Of a stretch of DNA of 64,000 bases, positions 12,392 through 23,949 are shown one piece after another. The DNA is taken from assembly GCA_950097015.1 (NCBI GenBank), contig CATNEN010000034.1:4186001-4250000 (forward strand), given 5' to 3'. The notes below the pieces were generated by a model, which saw nothing but the letters and a program-made list of their open reading frames with translations, searched no databases and was not told the DNA's origin. A program made the translations under genes and the position numbers. The DNA comes from Macrostomum hystrix (lineage: Eukaryota > Platyhelminthes > Macrostomidae). How positions within the stretch are numbered: the first letter of the stretch is position 1; each line of letters begins with the position of its first letter.

Positions 12392-13806
12392 AATAAAGCT
12401 ATCTTGACGAATTTATTGTTATATCGTCATGACAACGAACAAATAACGACCAAAGTAAAATAATATGATAATGGGTGAATTCTGTTTCACTAGCAAAATC
12501 AGTGGCATAAAAGCAAATAGTCAAACACAACGCCAATCATGTAGTTCTACAAAATATGCTGTATCAATGTAAACTGAAGAATCGCAAGCTTGCACGCACA
12601 CAGTCTGTATACTTATCATTAAACATATCCAGTATGAGTTGTCTCCAGAAAATGTGTTCACATCCATATATTCTGCTTTAGTCATCCCCGGATGTGATAT
12701 GAACTAGATCCCATTGTTGACTATCGCCTCACAGGCTCACTAAACTTGTGCTAGTTCGATTTTTTTATACAAAAAGCCAACTTCTCGTCTGCCAAATCTT
12801 TTTTATAAAGATAGCTGATCACCCTAAAAAGTTGATACCTAACAAACCAGTGAGACAAGTGTGGCACTCCAATTTGGCGGAATTTGGCATTCGAAATTTC
12901 ATTGGCTGGGGTCAGTCACGTGCTTGAGTAAGAGAACTGGTTTAAATGGGGTTGCCCACACGAATTTCTAAAAATAGCAACAATTAACAGTAGGACTACC
13001 AGCCATTTTGCCACCTGCTTTTATACCAAGGGGGATTTCCTCGGCCCGAGAATTTTTTGGCAGCGCCTGAATGCTAGCAGCGTTGGGTGGTGACTGATTG
13101 GTTGACAGGCTAGGGGATGGTGTACTGTGGTTGAGCTGCGCCTAATATTTAGGCTTGATCAGTGAAATTCGCGTCAGGGTGTCCATAGTGGCCTATTTCC
13201 ACCAGTTGTAGCCCTTGAAGGTCCAGCAGTCCGTCTAGATGAAGGAAGGTGACCACAAAAGACGGAGATGATGCAGGTACATTACGGTGACATGCTGATC
13301 AATTTTGAAGGCCTGGGAAGGCCGCACTGAGGTGCAGTGCTAATTTGTGTATAGGCGATACCATTGAATATCTCGACGGTCTGAAGAGCTGGCGACTTGA
13401 TTATTGTTTCAGAAGATGCGCAACAAAAATTTGGCTCGTGTTCTTGAGTTTCGTGTGCTTGCGTTGCTCCGTTCGGGTGCAGCACAAAAAGTTGTCACGG
13501 AGGGGAATTCTCCCTTTAGTAGTTCCAATGTTGAAGCCCTCCTGGACCAATAAAAAACCCTCAGGGCGCAGATGACGTAACAAACTTAAAGCCTTTAACT
13601 CGAAATATGTTTCAAACTAATGCGGCCTATACTTGGAATCGAACTCCGGACCGTCCAACGCGCTTTTGCTTACTTCCAGAATTAAGATTAATCCTCGCCT
13701 TTACCATAGGCTCAACAAAACAACTATTTTAGAAACCGGAAACTTACGACTAATTTCAACGAACCAAGCGTATTAAAACAAAGCAAAGGCAAACACCGGA
13801 GAGCAG
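12392..13806. other. Intergenic DNA upstream of the GPCR gene, no gene seen
   Basis: Contains a tRNA-like B-box relic (minus GAGTTCGATTCC near 13635) but no complete SINE or tRNA. The GPCR promoter should be here; no clear TATA box or first exon was assigned. Confidence 0.4.
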
Positions 13807-14805
13807 ATGTTGACACCGCAGCAGTTGAAGGACTTCGGCCTGGCCTATCGGGCCCTGCTGCTCTGCCTCGGCCTGCCCTCCAACGCCCTGGTGCTTTTGG
13901 CCATGTCTGCCAAGCGACTGCGGGGCGGCAGCGTCAGCGTCCAGCTTCGCGGCCTCGCCGCCAGCGGCTCCATCTCGCTGCTGTGCGGCCTGACGCCGGA
14001 TCTGGCCCTGCGCGCCGGTGCCCCGCCACCGCCGGCCGCCGAGGTCACCTGCCCGCTACTTTCCTTCCTGGAATACTGCAGCGGCGATGTGGCTGTCTGG
14101 ATTGTGCCCTGCCTGGCGGCAGACAGGCTGGTAGCCCTGCTGGCTCCGGCGCGGGCGGCAAGGCGCCTGGCAACCACTCGGGCGGCGCTACTGCAGCTGC
14201 TGTGCCTGACGCTGCTGGCTGCGGCCAAGAATGCGATCGTGCTGCCAGGCCGCTCGATGGTTGTTGTTCCGGCTGCTGGCAATTCAACTCGAACGCGCTG
14301 CACCTGGCGACCGGATTTTGCTCAAGCCAGGGAGATTCGCAGCTACATTGCCATGGCAACGGTTGCTGTGGCGCCCGCACTGCTTGTGCTAGTATTGAAC
14401 GCCATTTTGCTGTGGGCATTGTGCCGACGAATGCGTCGCGGACGTCGCACGGGCGTCGCGTCGTTAACGGCGGCACCTTCTACTTCGACGGCTACGGCGA
14501 CGGCTACAGCTGGAGCGTCGCCTTCGACATCGGACGCTACAGCGAAGGCGATGAGAGCCTCCATAGCAGTCACACTGGCCATCTCTTCGAGCTTCGTTGT
14601 GCTGCTGATGCCCAACTTTGCGTACTTGATTGTCAGTGGATTCATTGTGGCCACTCAGGACACCAAGGACCTCCTGTCCGAGGTATTCCAGATGATGTAC
14701 AACCTCAACCACACCGTCAACTTTCTGCTTTACATCGCCGCTTCGCCAAATTTCCGTAGCGAATTGGCCGCCATTCTGTTTTGCCGAAAGTCTGCCAGAG
14801 ACTGA
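13807..14805 (+). CDS. Class A (rhodopsin-like) G protein-coupled receptor, single exon
   Basis: Plasma-membrane receptor predicted to couple an unknown ligand to G proteins. 332 residues with seven hydrophobic segments at about 12-34, 45-68, 82-104, 124-144, 180-206, 250-280 and 291-312. C82 before TM3 and C165 in the second extracellular loop can form the conserved disulfide; N-glycosylation NST at 159. The DRY motif is ADR (D106, R107). TM6 has LLMPNF in place of CWxP. TM7 has NHTVNFLLY in place of NPxxY, a form common in invertebrate peptide-type (FMRFamide/myosuppressin-like) receptors. The third intracellular loop is low-complexity Thr/Ala/Ser with basic RRMRRGRR. The gene is GC-rich against AT-rich flanks and has no intron. 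The ligand class is not determinable here. Confidence 0.85.
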   Translation: MLTPQQLKDFGLAYRALLLCLGLPSNALVLLAMSAKRLRGGSVSVQLRGLAASGSISLLCGLTPDLALRAGAPPPPAAEVTCPLLSFLEYCSGDVAVWIVPCLAADRLVALLAPARAARRLATTRAALLQLLCLTLLAAAKNAIVLPGRSMVVVPAAGNSTRTRCTWRPDFAQAREIRSYIAMATVAVAPALLVLVLNAILLWALCRRMRRGRRTGVASLTAAPSTSTATATATAGASPSTSDATAKAMRASIAVTLAISSSFVVLLMPNFAYLIVSGFIVATQDTKDLLSEVFQMMYNLNHTVNFLLYIAASPNFRSELAAILFCRKSARD

Positions 14806-14913
14806 GGTCGATGAAGGAATCCTGAGCCCTTGGGTAGAACTGAGGACAGACTCGCAAATTAATACATGACTGCAATCTCTGAAGACGAATCTAGTAATCC
14901 CACCTCACTGAAT

Positions 14914-14919
14914 AATAAA
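14914..14919 (+). terminator. Candidate polyadenylation signal for the GPCR
   Basis: AATAAA lies about 110 nt past the receptor stop codon and just before a minisatellite. Supported by position and consensus only. Confidence 0.45.
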
Positions 14920-14945
14920 AATTTCACTCGCTATTATAAACTGAC

Positions 14946-15600
14946 TGTCACTCCCTCACATCATCAATCTGTCACTCCCTCACATCATCAATCTGTCACT
15001 CCCTCACATCATCAGACTGTCACTCCCTCACATCATCAGACTGTCACTCCCTCACATCATCAGACTGTCACTCCCTCACATCATCAATCTGTCACTCCCT
15101 CACATCATCAGACTGTCACTCCCTCACATCATCAGACTGTCACTCCCTCACATCATCAGACTGTCACTCCCTAACATCATCAATCTGTCACTCCCTCACA
15201 TCATCAGACTGTCACTCCCTCACATCATCAGACTGTCACTCCCTCACATCATCAATCTGTCACTCCCTCACATCATCAGACTGTCACTCCCTCACAACAT
15301 CAATCTGTCACTCCCTCACATCATCAGACTGTCACTCCCTCACATCATCAGACTGTCACTCCCTCACATCATCAGACTGTCACTCCCTCACATCATCAAT
15401 CTGTCACTCCCTCACATCATCAGACTGTCACTCCCTCACATCATCAGACTGTCACTCCCTCACATCATCAATCTGTCACTCCCTCACATCATCAGACTGT
15501 CACTCCCTCACATCATCAATCTGTCACTCCCTCACATCATCAATCTGTCACTCCCTCACATCATCAGACTGTCACTCCCTCACATCATCACTCTATCACT
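14946..15600. repeat. 24-bp minisatellite
   Basis: About 27 copies of ctgtcactccctcacatcat plus ca(ga/at). The units alternate between two variants (cagactg, caatctg) in an irregular order. Confidence 0.95.
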
Positions 15601-15934
15601 CCGACAGGTTATCCGCACGTGGCTATTAAGAATCATACCACTTATTCCATGGTCCTGAAAGAAATTACATGGCAAAAAAATGTGATAATCGAAAAAGAAA
15701 ACAAAGTACATGCACCTTTAGATGGACGGAATGCATATCACTAATTTCTGATACATTACTTATTATTTCAACTAGTCTTAATCGTTGTCTTTGTCAAGCC
15801 TAAAATTATAATAGTTTTATATATTCAGGAGTTATCACATTTTTAATACTATTTTTATTGAGAATACACAGGCACAAAAATATCACCAATGCTTTGTTCG
15901 ATTTCCTGATCTCGTATTTTGAATGGGGATGAGA

Positions 15935-17265
15935 ATCAATGAGAATCGATGAGAATCAATGAGAATCGATGAGGATCTATGGGAATCAATTAATATCTGT
16001 GGGAATCGATGAGGATCTATGGGAATCAATTAATATCTGTGGGAATCGATGAGGATCTATGGGAATCGATGAGGATCTATGGGAATCGATGAGGATCTAT
16101 GGGAATCGATGAGGATCTATGGGAATCGATGAGGATCTATGGGAATCGATGAGGATCTATGGGAATCGATGAGGATCTAAGGGAATCGATGAGGATCTAT
16201 GAGAATCGATGAGGATCTATGGGAATCAATTAATATCTGTGGGAATCGATGAGGATCTATGGGAATCAATTAATATCTGTGGGAATCGATGAGGATCTAT
16301 GGGAATCAATTAATATCTGTGGGAATCGATTAAGATCAATGGGAATCAATGAGGATCTATGGGAATCAATGAGGATCTATGGGAATCAATTAATATCTGT
16401 GGGAATCGATGAGGATCTATGGGAATCGATTAAGATCTATGGGAACCGATGAGGATCTATGGGAATCGATTAAGATCTATTGGAATCGATTAAGATCTAT
16501 TGGAATCGATTAAGATCTATTGGAATCGATTAAGATCAATGGGAATCGATTAAGATCTATTGGAATCGATTAAGATCAATGGGAATCGATTAAGATCTAC
16601 GGGAATCGGTTAAGATCAATTGGAATCGATGAGGATCTATGGGAATCGATTAAGATCCATGGGAATCGATTAAGATCCAAGGGAATCGATGAGGATCTAT
16701 GGGAATCGATGAGGATCTATGGGAATCGATGAGGATCTATGGGAACCGATGAGGATCTATGGGAACCGATGAGGATCTATGGGAACCGATGAGGATCTAT
16801 GGGAACCGATGAGGATCTATGGGAACCGATGAGGATCTATGGGAACCGATGAGGATCTATGGGAACCGATGAGGATCTATGGGAACCGATGAGGATCTAT
16901 GGGAACTGATGAGGAAGAATGGGAATCGATGAGGATCTATGGGAACCGATGAGGATCTATGGGAACCGATGAGGATCTATGGGAACCGATGAGGATCTAT
17001 GGGAACCGATAAGGAAGAATGGGAACCGATGAGGATCTATGGGAACCGATGAGGATCTATGGGAACCGATGAGGATCTATGGGAACCGATGAGGAAGAAT
17101 GGGAACCGATGAGGATCTATGGGAACCGATGAGGATCTATGGGAACCGATGAGGATCTATGGGAACCGATGAGGATCTATGGGAACCGATGAGGATCTAT
17201 GGGAACCGATGAGGATCTATGGGAACCGATGAGGATCTATGGGAACCGATGAGGATCTAATGTTA
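15935..17265. repeat. 20-bp minisatellite, about 66 copies
   Basis: Unit gggaatcgatgaggatctat. Variants are segregated by position: aatcaattaatatctgtg in the first third, cgattaagatctat in the middle, gaaccgatgagg in the last third. This suggests successive local amplifications. Confidence 0.95.
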
Positions 17266-17814
17266 TTTTCGTAAAAATTTTAAGAGACAAGTTTTATTCG
17301 TTCTCTCTGAGTTTAACTTTGGAAGCGATTCCAAGGATTCATATCACTCTAACAAAATCATTTTGTGTTTTGCAAATATCGGCTAGACTAAAAGCATTAT
17401 AGAATTTACAAGGAATAGATTTCTCATCTCATTAAAAGCAGCTAGACAATAGCTTTATCGATCAAAGCCTTCAGCTAAATTGACTGTTTGAATAAATGAA
17501 AACGATCGGTCAAATTGATTTCTGAAAACCAGCTTTCACAAAAAATGTGTCACTTACTGGCATTCATAAATTTTTTGTTTTCATTTTTTTAGCGATCTGC
17601 TGACTGCTATAAAACAGATATTTGATAAAAATGTATAGAGATGTCACTACTGTGCTACTAACTAGTAGGATGCACTAATTTTATCTACGGTTTCTTACAA
17701 TGAAAACTATATTTTTAGCTTTGTTTACTAGCAACCAAGACCCCTCTTTAGGGGAAGAAAATCATGCTTTACAGAAGAATAATTAAAAATATGCATTCTC
17801 GTATCATGCTACCC
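17266..17814. other. AT-rich spacer between minisatellites
   Basis: No coding signal and no repeat recognised. Confidence 0.4.
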
Positions 17815-18575
17815 CTCGATAAAGAATGCTTCCTTCGATATTACAAGTACATTCTAACCCTTTCGATAAATAATGTAGCCCCTCGATAATTCATGCTTCC
17901 CCTCGATAATTCATGCTCCCCCTGGATAATTCATGCTCCCCCTGGATAATTCATGCTCCCCCTGGATAATTCATGCTCCCCCTGGATAATCCATGCTCCC
18001 CCCTGGATAATTCATGCTCCCCCCTGGATAATTCATGCTCCCCCCTGGATAATTCATGCTCCCCCTGGATAATTCATGCTCCCCCTGGATAATTCATGCT
18101 CCCCCTGGATAATTCATGCTCCCCCTGGATAATCCATGCTCCCCCTGGATAATTCATGCTCCCCCTGGATAATTCATGCTCCCCCCTGGATAATTCATGC
18201 TCCCCCCTGGATAATTCATGCTCCCCCCTGGATAATTCATGCTCCCCCTGGATAATTCATGCTCCCCCTGGATAATTCATGCTCCCCCTGGATAATTCAT
18301 GCTCCCCCTGGATAATTCATGCTCCCCCCTGGATAATTCATGCTCCCCCTCGATAATTCATGCTCCCCCCTGGATAATTCATGCTCCCCCCTGGATAATT
18401 CATGCTCCCCCCTGGATAATTCATGCTCCCCCTCGATAATTCATGCTCCCCCCTGGATAATTCATGCTCCCCCCTGGATAATTCATGCTCCCCCTGGATA
18501 ATTCATGCTCCCCCTGGATAATTCATGCTCCCCCCTGGATAATTCATGCTCCCCCTGGATAATTCATACTCTCCC
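17815..18575. repeat. 20/21-bp minisatellite
   Basis: About 35 copies of tggataattcatgctccccc with or without one extra C. It begins with degenerate tcgataa units on the left. Confidence 0.95.
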
Positions 18576-18830
18576 CTGAATCTCACATATCCTGAATCTC
18601 ACATATCCTGAATCTCACCCTATCCTGAATCTCACCCTATCCTGAATCTCACCCAATCCTGAATCTCACCCTATCCTGAATCTCATCCAATCCTGAATCT
18701 CACCCTATCCTGAATCTCACCCAATCCTGAATCTTACCCTATCCTGAATCTCACCCTATCCTGAATCTCACCCAATCCTGAATCTTACCCTATCCTGAAT
18801 CTCACCCTATCCTGAATCTCACCCCTTCTA
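18576..18830. repeat. 17-bp minisatellite
   Basis: About 15 copies of tgaatctcaccctatcc, directly abutting the previous array with no spacer. It lies immediately downstream of the LamG-like gene copy A. Confidence 0.9.
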
Positions 18831-18975
18831 AAATATATAATGTAACTTTAGTTGTTCTTGAGTCTCCTTGAGACAAGAACAGGATATTCCAGTCCTTCAT
18901 CAGAGCGCTTAAATAGGTCATGTGTCTCTTCCCACGAGACTCTCCGAACCAGCAGAATATTTAACAGCAGCGTTA

Positions 18976-20678
18976 TCAGTTATTTCTGCACCAGGTGTCA
19001 ATCTCAGCCACTTGGTCATTTGTGAGCTGACCTCTAGCCAGAGCGAAGCACTGCAGCCAGCCCTTTGAGATAGATAGAGCAGCTTTGCCTGCCCCCAGTC
19101 GCAAGCAGTCGTACTGCTCAGCCGAGTTCAGACGGTCCGCAGCAGAGTTTTCAGGTACAACTGCAGGGCGTGCCTTGTACAGTCCGTTGTAATACAGAGT
19201 GGTGGAATCGTTGCTGCCAGAGCTGTAGCCATAGGAAGCGAATTCGCTAGTGTTGAGAAATGCTCTCATATTAGTACCAAACCGATTGTACTGTACAGAC
19301 TGTGTCGAAAGTTGAAATCGCACTAATGAGCCCTGAAAGGACAGGCTAAGCCGATCGCTCACGCGGCCATTATCGTTGCACTCGAAGAAGGATAGAAGGA
19401 TCATGGAATTTACTGTGTCTCTGAAATTGAATGGCAAAAAGGCGAATTCCTTGATTTGTAATGAACCTAATGAACTACAAGTGTTAATTCGATTAGAAAT
19501 CAGCTCATCTTCCTAAACAGATATTGGGCAGCAGTGACTCGGCTAATCTCGGTATTGCTGTGCCTTTTGCTTGACTGTATGTTTTACCGGCACCCTTTTG
19601 TTTGGGAATATACGTAACATACGGCTGACAGTCTTGTACGGCGCCGTCTCTGTGTCGCTCATCTTTCAAGCCCCGATGAAGCCATACCCAAGCATGATTG
19701 AGTTAGCTAAAGCTAAACGACAGTTTATTGCATCACACCATACTTAATGGCCAAGCCGAGTCAGTAGGCAGATGTCACTTACTCATTGTTCTGCTGAAAG
19801 AGTCCCCTCACGTAGACGGTGACATTTGAGACTGGGATGAACATCTCGTGCGTGTCGGGTGCAGTGGTCACAGTCAGCCAAGATCTTGGCTCACCAGTCA
19901 AGTAGATCCCCATGGACTTGTTGTAAAGCACTGCGCTGGGCACAGGTGCCATCGGGTGGCTGCCGACAGCTACTGTCGCCAGGTTGAACAGGCCGATACG
20001 GAAGTTGAGCAGCAGCTTCAGGGACTGCTGAACTGCAGTGCTCAGACTGCTAGTGTGCTCTGCAATGAGAAATTATCTCAAAGAGTAAAGTTGCTTATGC
20101 AGTGCGTGACTTGTCAGGTAGGCACACTCACACACACCAGTGCACCTGCAATTCTAGCCGTAACTCACGGTACTGCTCAAAACTCACGATGCTGGAAGGC
20201 GCTCACAGCCTTCGTGTCGACGTATGTGCCGCAGCCGTCGCCGGTGTCGGGCAGCCAGAGGCTCAGGAAGGCCTGCGCAGTGGCCCGCACGCACTGTCCC
20301 GAGCGGAGCAGCGACACGGCTGCGCACCACGGCGTCCTCCGGCAGTGCAGGACGCAGCTCAGCGTCTGGCAGCCGGCCGACACGGCCGCCGGTTGTGCGG
20401 TCGAGCAGACGACCACTCGCGACACGCTCTCGCTTGACTCGACGTCGATGCCAGTCGACTGGGCCTCCGTCAGTGTGGGACAGGCGCTGAACTTGTTGAA
20501 GTTGGCGATTTTGAGAGCGGACGCTGAGACCACGATGACCAGAGAGATGGTGAGGTAGGTGAGGCACTGAAGCACACGAGAATATGTTATTAAAGGTGTA
20601 AGCAGTAATTGTTTACTTTTTTTAAAGAAAATCCTTATTCGTAGCACGCAGAAATTTCCTCACCTGATCTAGCAGCAT
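18976..20678 (-). CDS. Secreted cysteine-rich / LamG-like protein, copy A
   Basis: Four coding exons in transcript order: 20678-20664 (MLLDQ), 20566-20188, 20059-19783, 19420-18976. All junctions have GT-AG ends and phases agree, giving 371 residues. The N-terminal hydrophobic stretch (LTYLTISLVIVVSASA) is a signal peptide or signal anchor. Exon 2 has eight cysteines, including CQTLSCVLHCRRTPWCAAVS, which resembles the PAN/Apple pattern. The C-terminal half looks like a LamG/concanavalin-type jelly roll: LYYNG followed later by ISKGWLQCFALARGQLTNDQ, the usual end of such folds. N-glycosylation sites NTS and NDS are present. Probable role is an extracellular or cell-surface binding protein; ligand unknown. 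Family assignment rests on pattern reading only. Near-identical to the copy at 32624-34273. Confidence 0.8.
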
Positions 20679-20919
20679 TTGTGATCTATTTGTTAGTTAT
20701 TCTCTTACTGTTTGCAAGTTTCCTACTTTCTTGAGCTGTTTTATGTTGCCAAGCCGTGGCCACGGTGGAGTTGGTTTTATGGACTTGTGCCGGGTAGAGA
20801 GTTGACGGCTGCTCAGCTGCCAAAGAGTTCCCTCAGAAAACAGGTGAGAACAATTTTAGTTGGCAAATTTTGAGTACAGCTGCGGAGCCATGGAAACATG
20901 GAACCAAGCAACTCAAGCA
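18976..20919. repeat. Segmental duplication, block A
   Basis: About 1.94 kb matching 32624-34514 in the same orientation. Identity starts essentially at the stop codon and ends about 240 bp upstream of the start codon. The main indel is about 54 bp in intron 3, present here and absent in block B. Confidence 0.95.
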
Positions 20920-21325
20920 TGCTATAAAAATTCTTAAAAAGCTCCTTAATCATATAAGCAAAACAGCTGATTGAGCTTATTTCTATGAGAAGTTGGTATG
21001 CAGCTGCTTCTAGCTGGATGGAAGGAATTCATTGTTGAGGAACAGCAGGCACGGCCCGGGCTTGTGTTTAAAGAAGACTTCAATACAAAAACTTGAATAG
21101 GAGCTAATAGTGCCTATAGTATGAGTAACAGGGGTATCATTTTGGAGCAGATCTGTTGAAACTCTGCTCCTGCATTTGTTGCCCTAGCCTCTTAGAGTAA
21201 GGAGTAACTGTGGCAATTGTGCTAATTAAAGCATGGAATTCCCTGGAGGGAATCCCTGGCCGTCCCTGGACATTCAAACCAAAACCAAGGAAATCTTTGT
21301 TGCTGGTAAGAAAAAATTATGACAC
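20920..21325. other. Spacer, nothing recognised
   Basis: No coding signal. A short imperfect palindrome aattccctggagggaat occurs near 21237. Confidence 0.35.
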
Positions 21326-21334
21326 CACGAGAGC

Positions 21335-21745
21335 TTGAAAGACACCACAGAAGCCATAGAACCCACAAACAATTACAGAAGCCACAGAACCCACAGACAC
21401 CACAGAAGCCTCAGAACCCACAGACACCACAGAAGCCACAGAACCCACAGACACCACAGAAGCCTCAGACACCACAGAAGCCACAGAACCCACAGACACC
21501 ACAGAAGCCACAGAACCCACAGACACCACAGAAGCCTCAGAACCCACAGACACCACAGAAGCCACAGAACCCACAGACACCACAGAAGCCTCAGAACCCA
21601 CAGACACCACAGAAGCCTCAGAACCCACAGACACCACAGAAGCCACAGACACCACAGAAGCCACAGACACCACAGAAGCCATAGAACCCACAGACACCAC
21701 AGAAGCCACAGAACCCACAGACACCACAGAAGCCACAGAACCCCG
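21335..21745. repeat. 27/12-bp minisatellite
   Basis: Units of cagaacccacagacaccaca + gaagcca (27 bp) with shorter 12- and 15-bp derivatives. Unit length is a multiple of three, so frames stay open on both strands; this is not evidence of coding. Confidence 0.9.
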
Positions 21746-22027
21746 GCTGATACGAGTATTTTCCGCTCGATCGATCAAACTACTCTAGAATTACACAACT
21801 TCGGCATTGTCGAAATATTCAACCATTCTCGTCGTGGCGATAAGTGGCAAGAACCATCAGTATAGGCATTATTTTTCTACTCACACAATTTTGTTGTGTA
21901 TTGTTAATTCTTTTGGATTGATTATATTGAATCAATATGGAAGCACCATGAGGTTTATTCAGAACAGTGTTAGTTGACCTTGTCACCAGTGTCTTCGATA
22001 CGAATCGCTGAATATGATAATCTCATC

Positions 22028-22504
22028 ACCCAGAGGCTGAGTGGTGGCACATGTGCAATGTGAGTCACACCCAGAGGCTGAGTGGTGGCACATGTGCAAT
22101 GTGAGTCACACCCAGAGGCTGAATAATGGCACATGTGCAATGTGAGTCACACCCAGAGGCTGAGTGGTGGTACATGTGCAATGTGAGTCACACCCAGAGG
22201 CTGAGTGGTGGTACATGTGCAATGTGAGTCACACCCAGAGGCTGAGTGGTGGTACATGTGCAATGTGAGTCACACCCAGAGGCTGAGTGGTGGCACATGT
22301 GCAATGTGAGTCACACCCAGAGGCTGAGTGGTGGCACATGTGCAATGTGAGTCACACCCAGAGGCTGAGTGGTGGCACATGTGCAATGTGAGTCACACCC
22401 AGAGGCTGAGTGGTGGCACATGTGCAATGTGAGTCACACCCAGAGGCTGAGTGGTGGCACATGTGCAATGTGAGTCACACCCAGAGGCTGAATGGTGGTA
22501 CATG
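22028..22504. repeat. 41-bp minisatellite, left part
   Basis: About 11 copies of gtcacacccagaggctgagt + ggtggcacatgtgcaatgtg + a. The same array resumes at 31655, so an LTR element split it. The final CATG (22501-22504) is the target duplication. Confidence 0.95.
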
Positions 22505-22736
22505 TGTAACACGCGGTATTTGGTGGTGTGAAACCAGATTCTACGAAGGCCCCGTGAGGCCGTGCTTGTTGTATTTATGTCAGTTGCGATTACGTAATCA
22601 GCGATGTACAGTAAATGAACGATGTTAAACGAACGAACAGTAAATACGATAGAATGATTCAGCAAATTATTAGAAATATTCCTACAATGTTACCATTCAA
22701 AAACTGTCTCAAAGGCCAGGAATAAAAACCATTACA
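22505..22736 (-). repeat. 3' LTR of the outer element
   Basis: 232 bp. Differs from the LTR at 31423-31654 by T/C in the ggtggtg/ggcggtg and actgtctc/actgcctc contexts only. Confidence 0.95.
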
Positions 22737-22851
22737 TTTCTCCCCCGCGAAACAATAGACAATCTGAATCGCAAAATTGAAAACGCAGAACCAGTTAAAA
22801 AAACGCATTCACAGTCTCTGAACAGTCTCTGAACAGTCCATCGCTCTCCGC

Positions 22852-23698
22852 TCATTCACCGCTCACACTGAAGAAGTCCGGAGGTCGCCTCTCCCGCTCC
22901 GGGTACCGCCGCTCGGCCTGGCGGGTCTTATACGCGACCTCGTGGGACACCGGCTGCTGACGGAACTGCTCGGTGTCAGGCTGGGCTACAAACCGCCTTC
23001 GCAGCCGGTTCACGTGCACCCAGCGGACCGGTCGGTTGCCGAAGGCGCGGCGGATGCACACCGAGTGGCCGCGCTGCTCGAGCACCGTCCAGCCAGGCTC
23101 CCAGTAGGGCGCGAGCTTCGAGCGCCGCATCTCGATGCTGAGCAGCACCTCGGCGCTTTGCGGGAACTGCGGCAGGTCCGCCGCTTTCTTGTCGTGAGCC
23201 GCCTTCTGCTGCTGCCCGGCGGCCACCAGATTCTCCTCGACGAACTCGCGGATCCGGGCCAGTCGCTGCTCCAGCAGCGCTGAGTAGGTGCTGATGTCGA
23301 ACTGCCGCTCGCTGCTCTGCACCTTCGGCGGGAGTTGCGGGTCGCGGCCGGTCATCACCGTCAGCGGTGCCACCTTGGTTGAGCTGTGGACCCTGGAGTT
23401 GTAGGACAGGACCACTAGCGGCAGCTGCTCCTCCCAGCTGGACTCGGTCTCGGCGAACAGCCTCAGCAGCTGCAGCAGCGACTTGTTGCCGCGCTCCACT
23501 AGTCCGTTTCCCTGCGGATGATACGGCGTGGTGCGCGTTTTCCTGATGCCCAGCGCTTGCAGCGTCTCCTGGAACAGCTCGCTCTCGAAGTTCGCGCCTT
23601 GGTCCGAGTGGATGACGGACTCCAAACAGGGAGAAGACCTTCACTGCAGCATCCACGATGGTTTTGGCGGTCTGATCTGGCATCGGCACGGCGGTCAG
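22852..23698 (-). pseudogene. Outer element integrase core and C-terminal part (3' fragment of pol)
   Basis: Continues the integrase catalytic core after the nested insertion: AVPMPDQTAKTIVDAAVKVF, then in another frame SVIHSDQGANFES (second catalytic Asp) and TPYHPQGNGLVERGNKSL (catalytic Glu). A GPY/F-type C-terminal segment (WVHVNRLRRRF) follows. A small deletion or frameshift lies near 23625-23640, between the VFSLFG and ESVIHSDQG segments. It ends at a stop just before the polypurine tract. Confidence 0.9.
23694..23698. repeat. 5-bp target duplication (left) of the inner element
   Basis: GTCAG here and again at 28137-28141, immediately outside the inner LTRs. It defines the exact insertion point within the outer element's integrase. 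Confidence 0.9.
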
Positions 23699-23948
23699 TG
23701 TTGTGATTGACAATGCTTGCGCATATGCTTGAAAACTGACAATGAACTATTGACCATATTGAATGCGTGCGTGGGCGCATACGGCACTCAGGCTAGAGTG
23801 AGTAGGATTGCGTATTGAGTTGTCAACGTGCATTATTAAGCAACGTGCAAGTAGGAGATGAACTCTATAAGTATAATGTGAGCGAGACTTGTGTCTCTGA
23901 GCGTGAAACTTCAATCAACAAAACTCTTGTGTCAATTAGAACACAACA
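23699..23948 (+). repeat. 5' LTR of the inner element
   Basis: 250 bp, contains a TATA-like ctctataagtataatg near 23863-23878. The reading frame of gag remains open upstream through part of the LTR, but the expected start is the ATG at 23950. Confidence 0.95.
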
Positions 23949-23949
23949 A

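Noticed and set aside
13620-13670. B-box-like gaatcgaactccgga, possible tRNA or SINE
   Set aside because: Only one box is present; no A box at the right distance and no shared body with the SINE families.
13845-14759. Several overlapping ORFs of 100-258 residues
   Set aside because: GC-rich shadow frames of the GPCR.
15000-18570. Regularly spaced short repeats suggesting a CRISPR array
   Set aside because: Repeats are head-to-tail without unique spacers, in a spliced eukaryotic genome.
19848-20558. 236-residue plus-strand ORF, and its partner at 33442-34154
   Set aside because: Antisense to exons 2 and 3 of the LamG-like gene, whose phased splice sites explain the open frames.
21317-21865. 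Long ORFs on both strands (TPQKPQNPQ and SVASVVSVG repeats)
   Set aside because: The 27-bp unit keeps all frames open. Overlapping opposite-strand ORFs show this is a composition effect.
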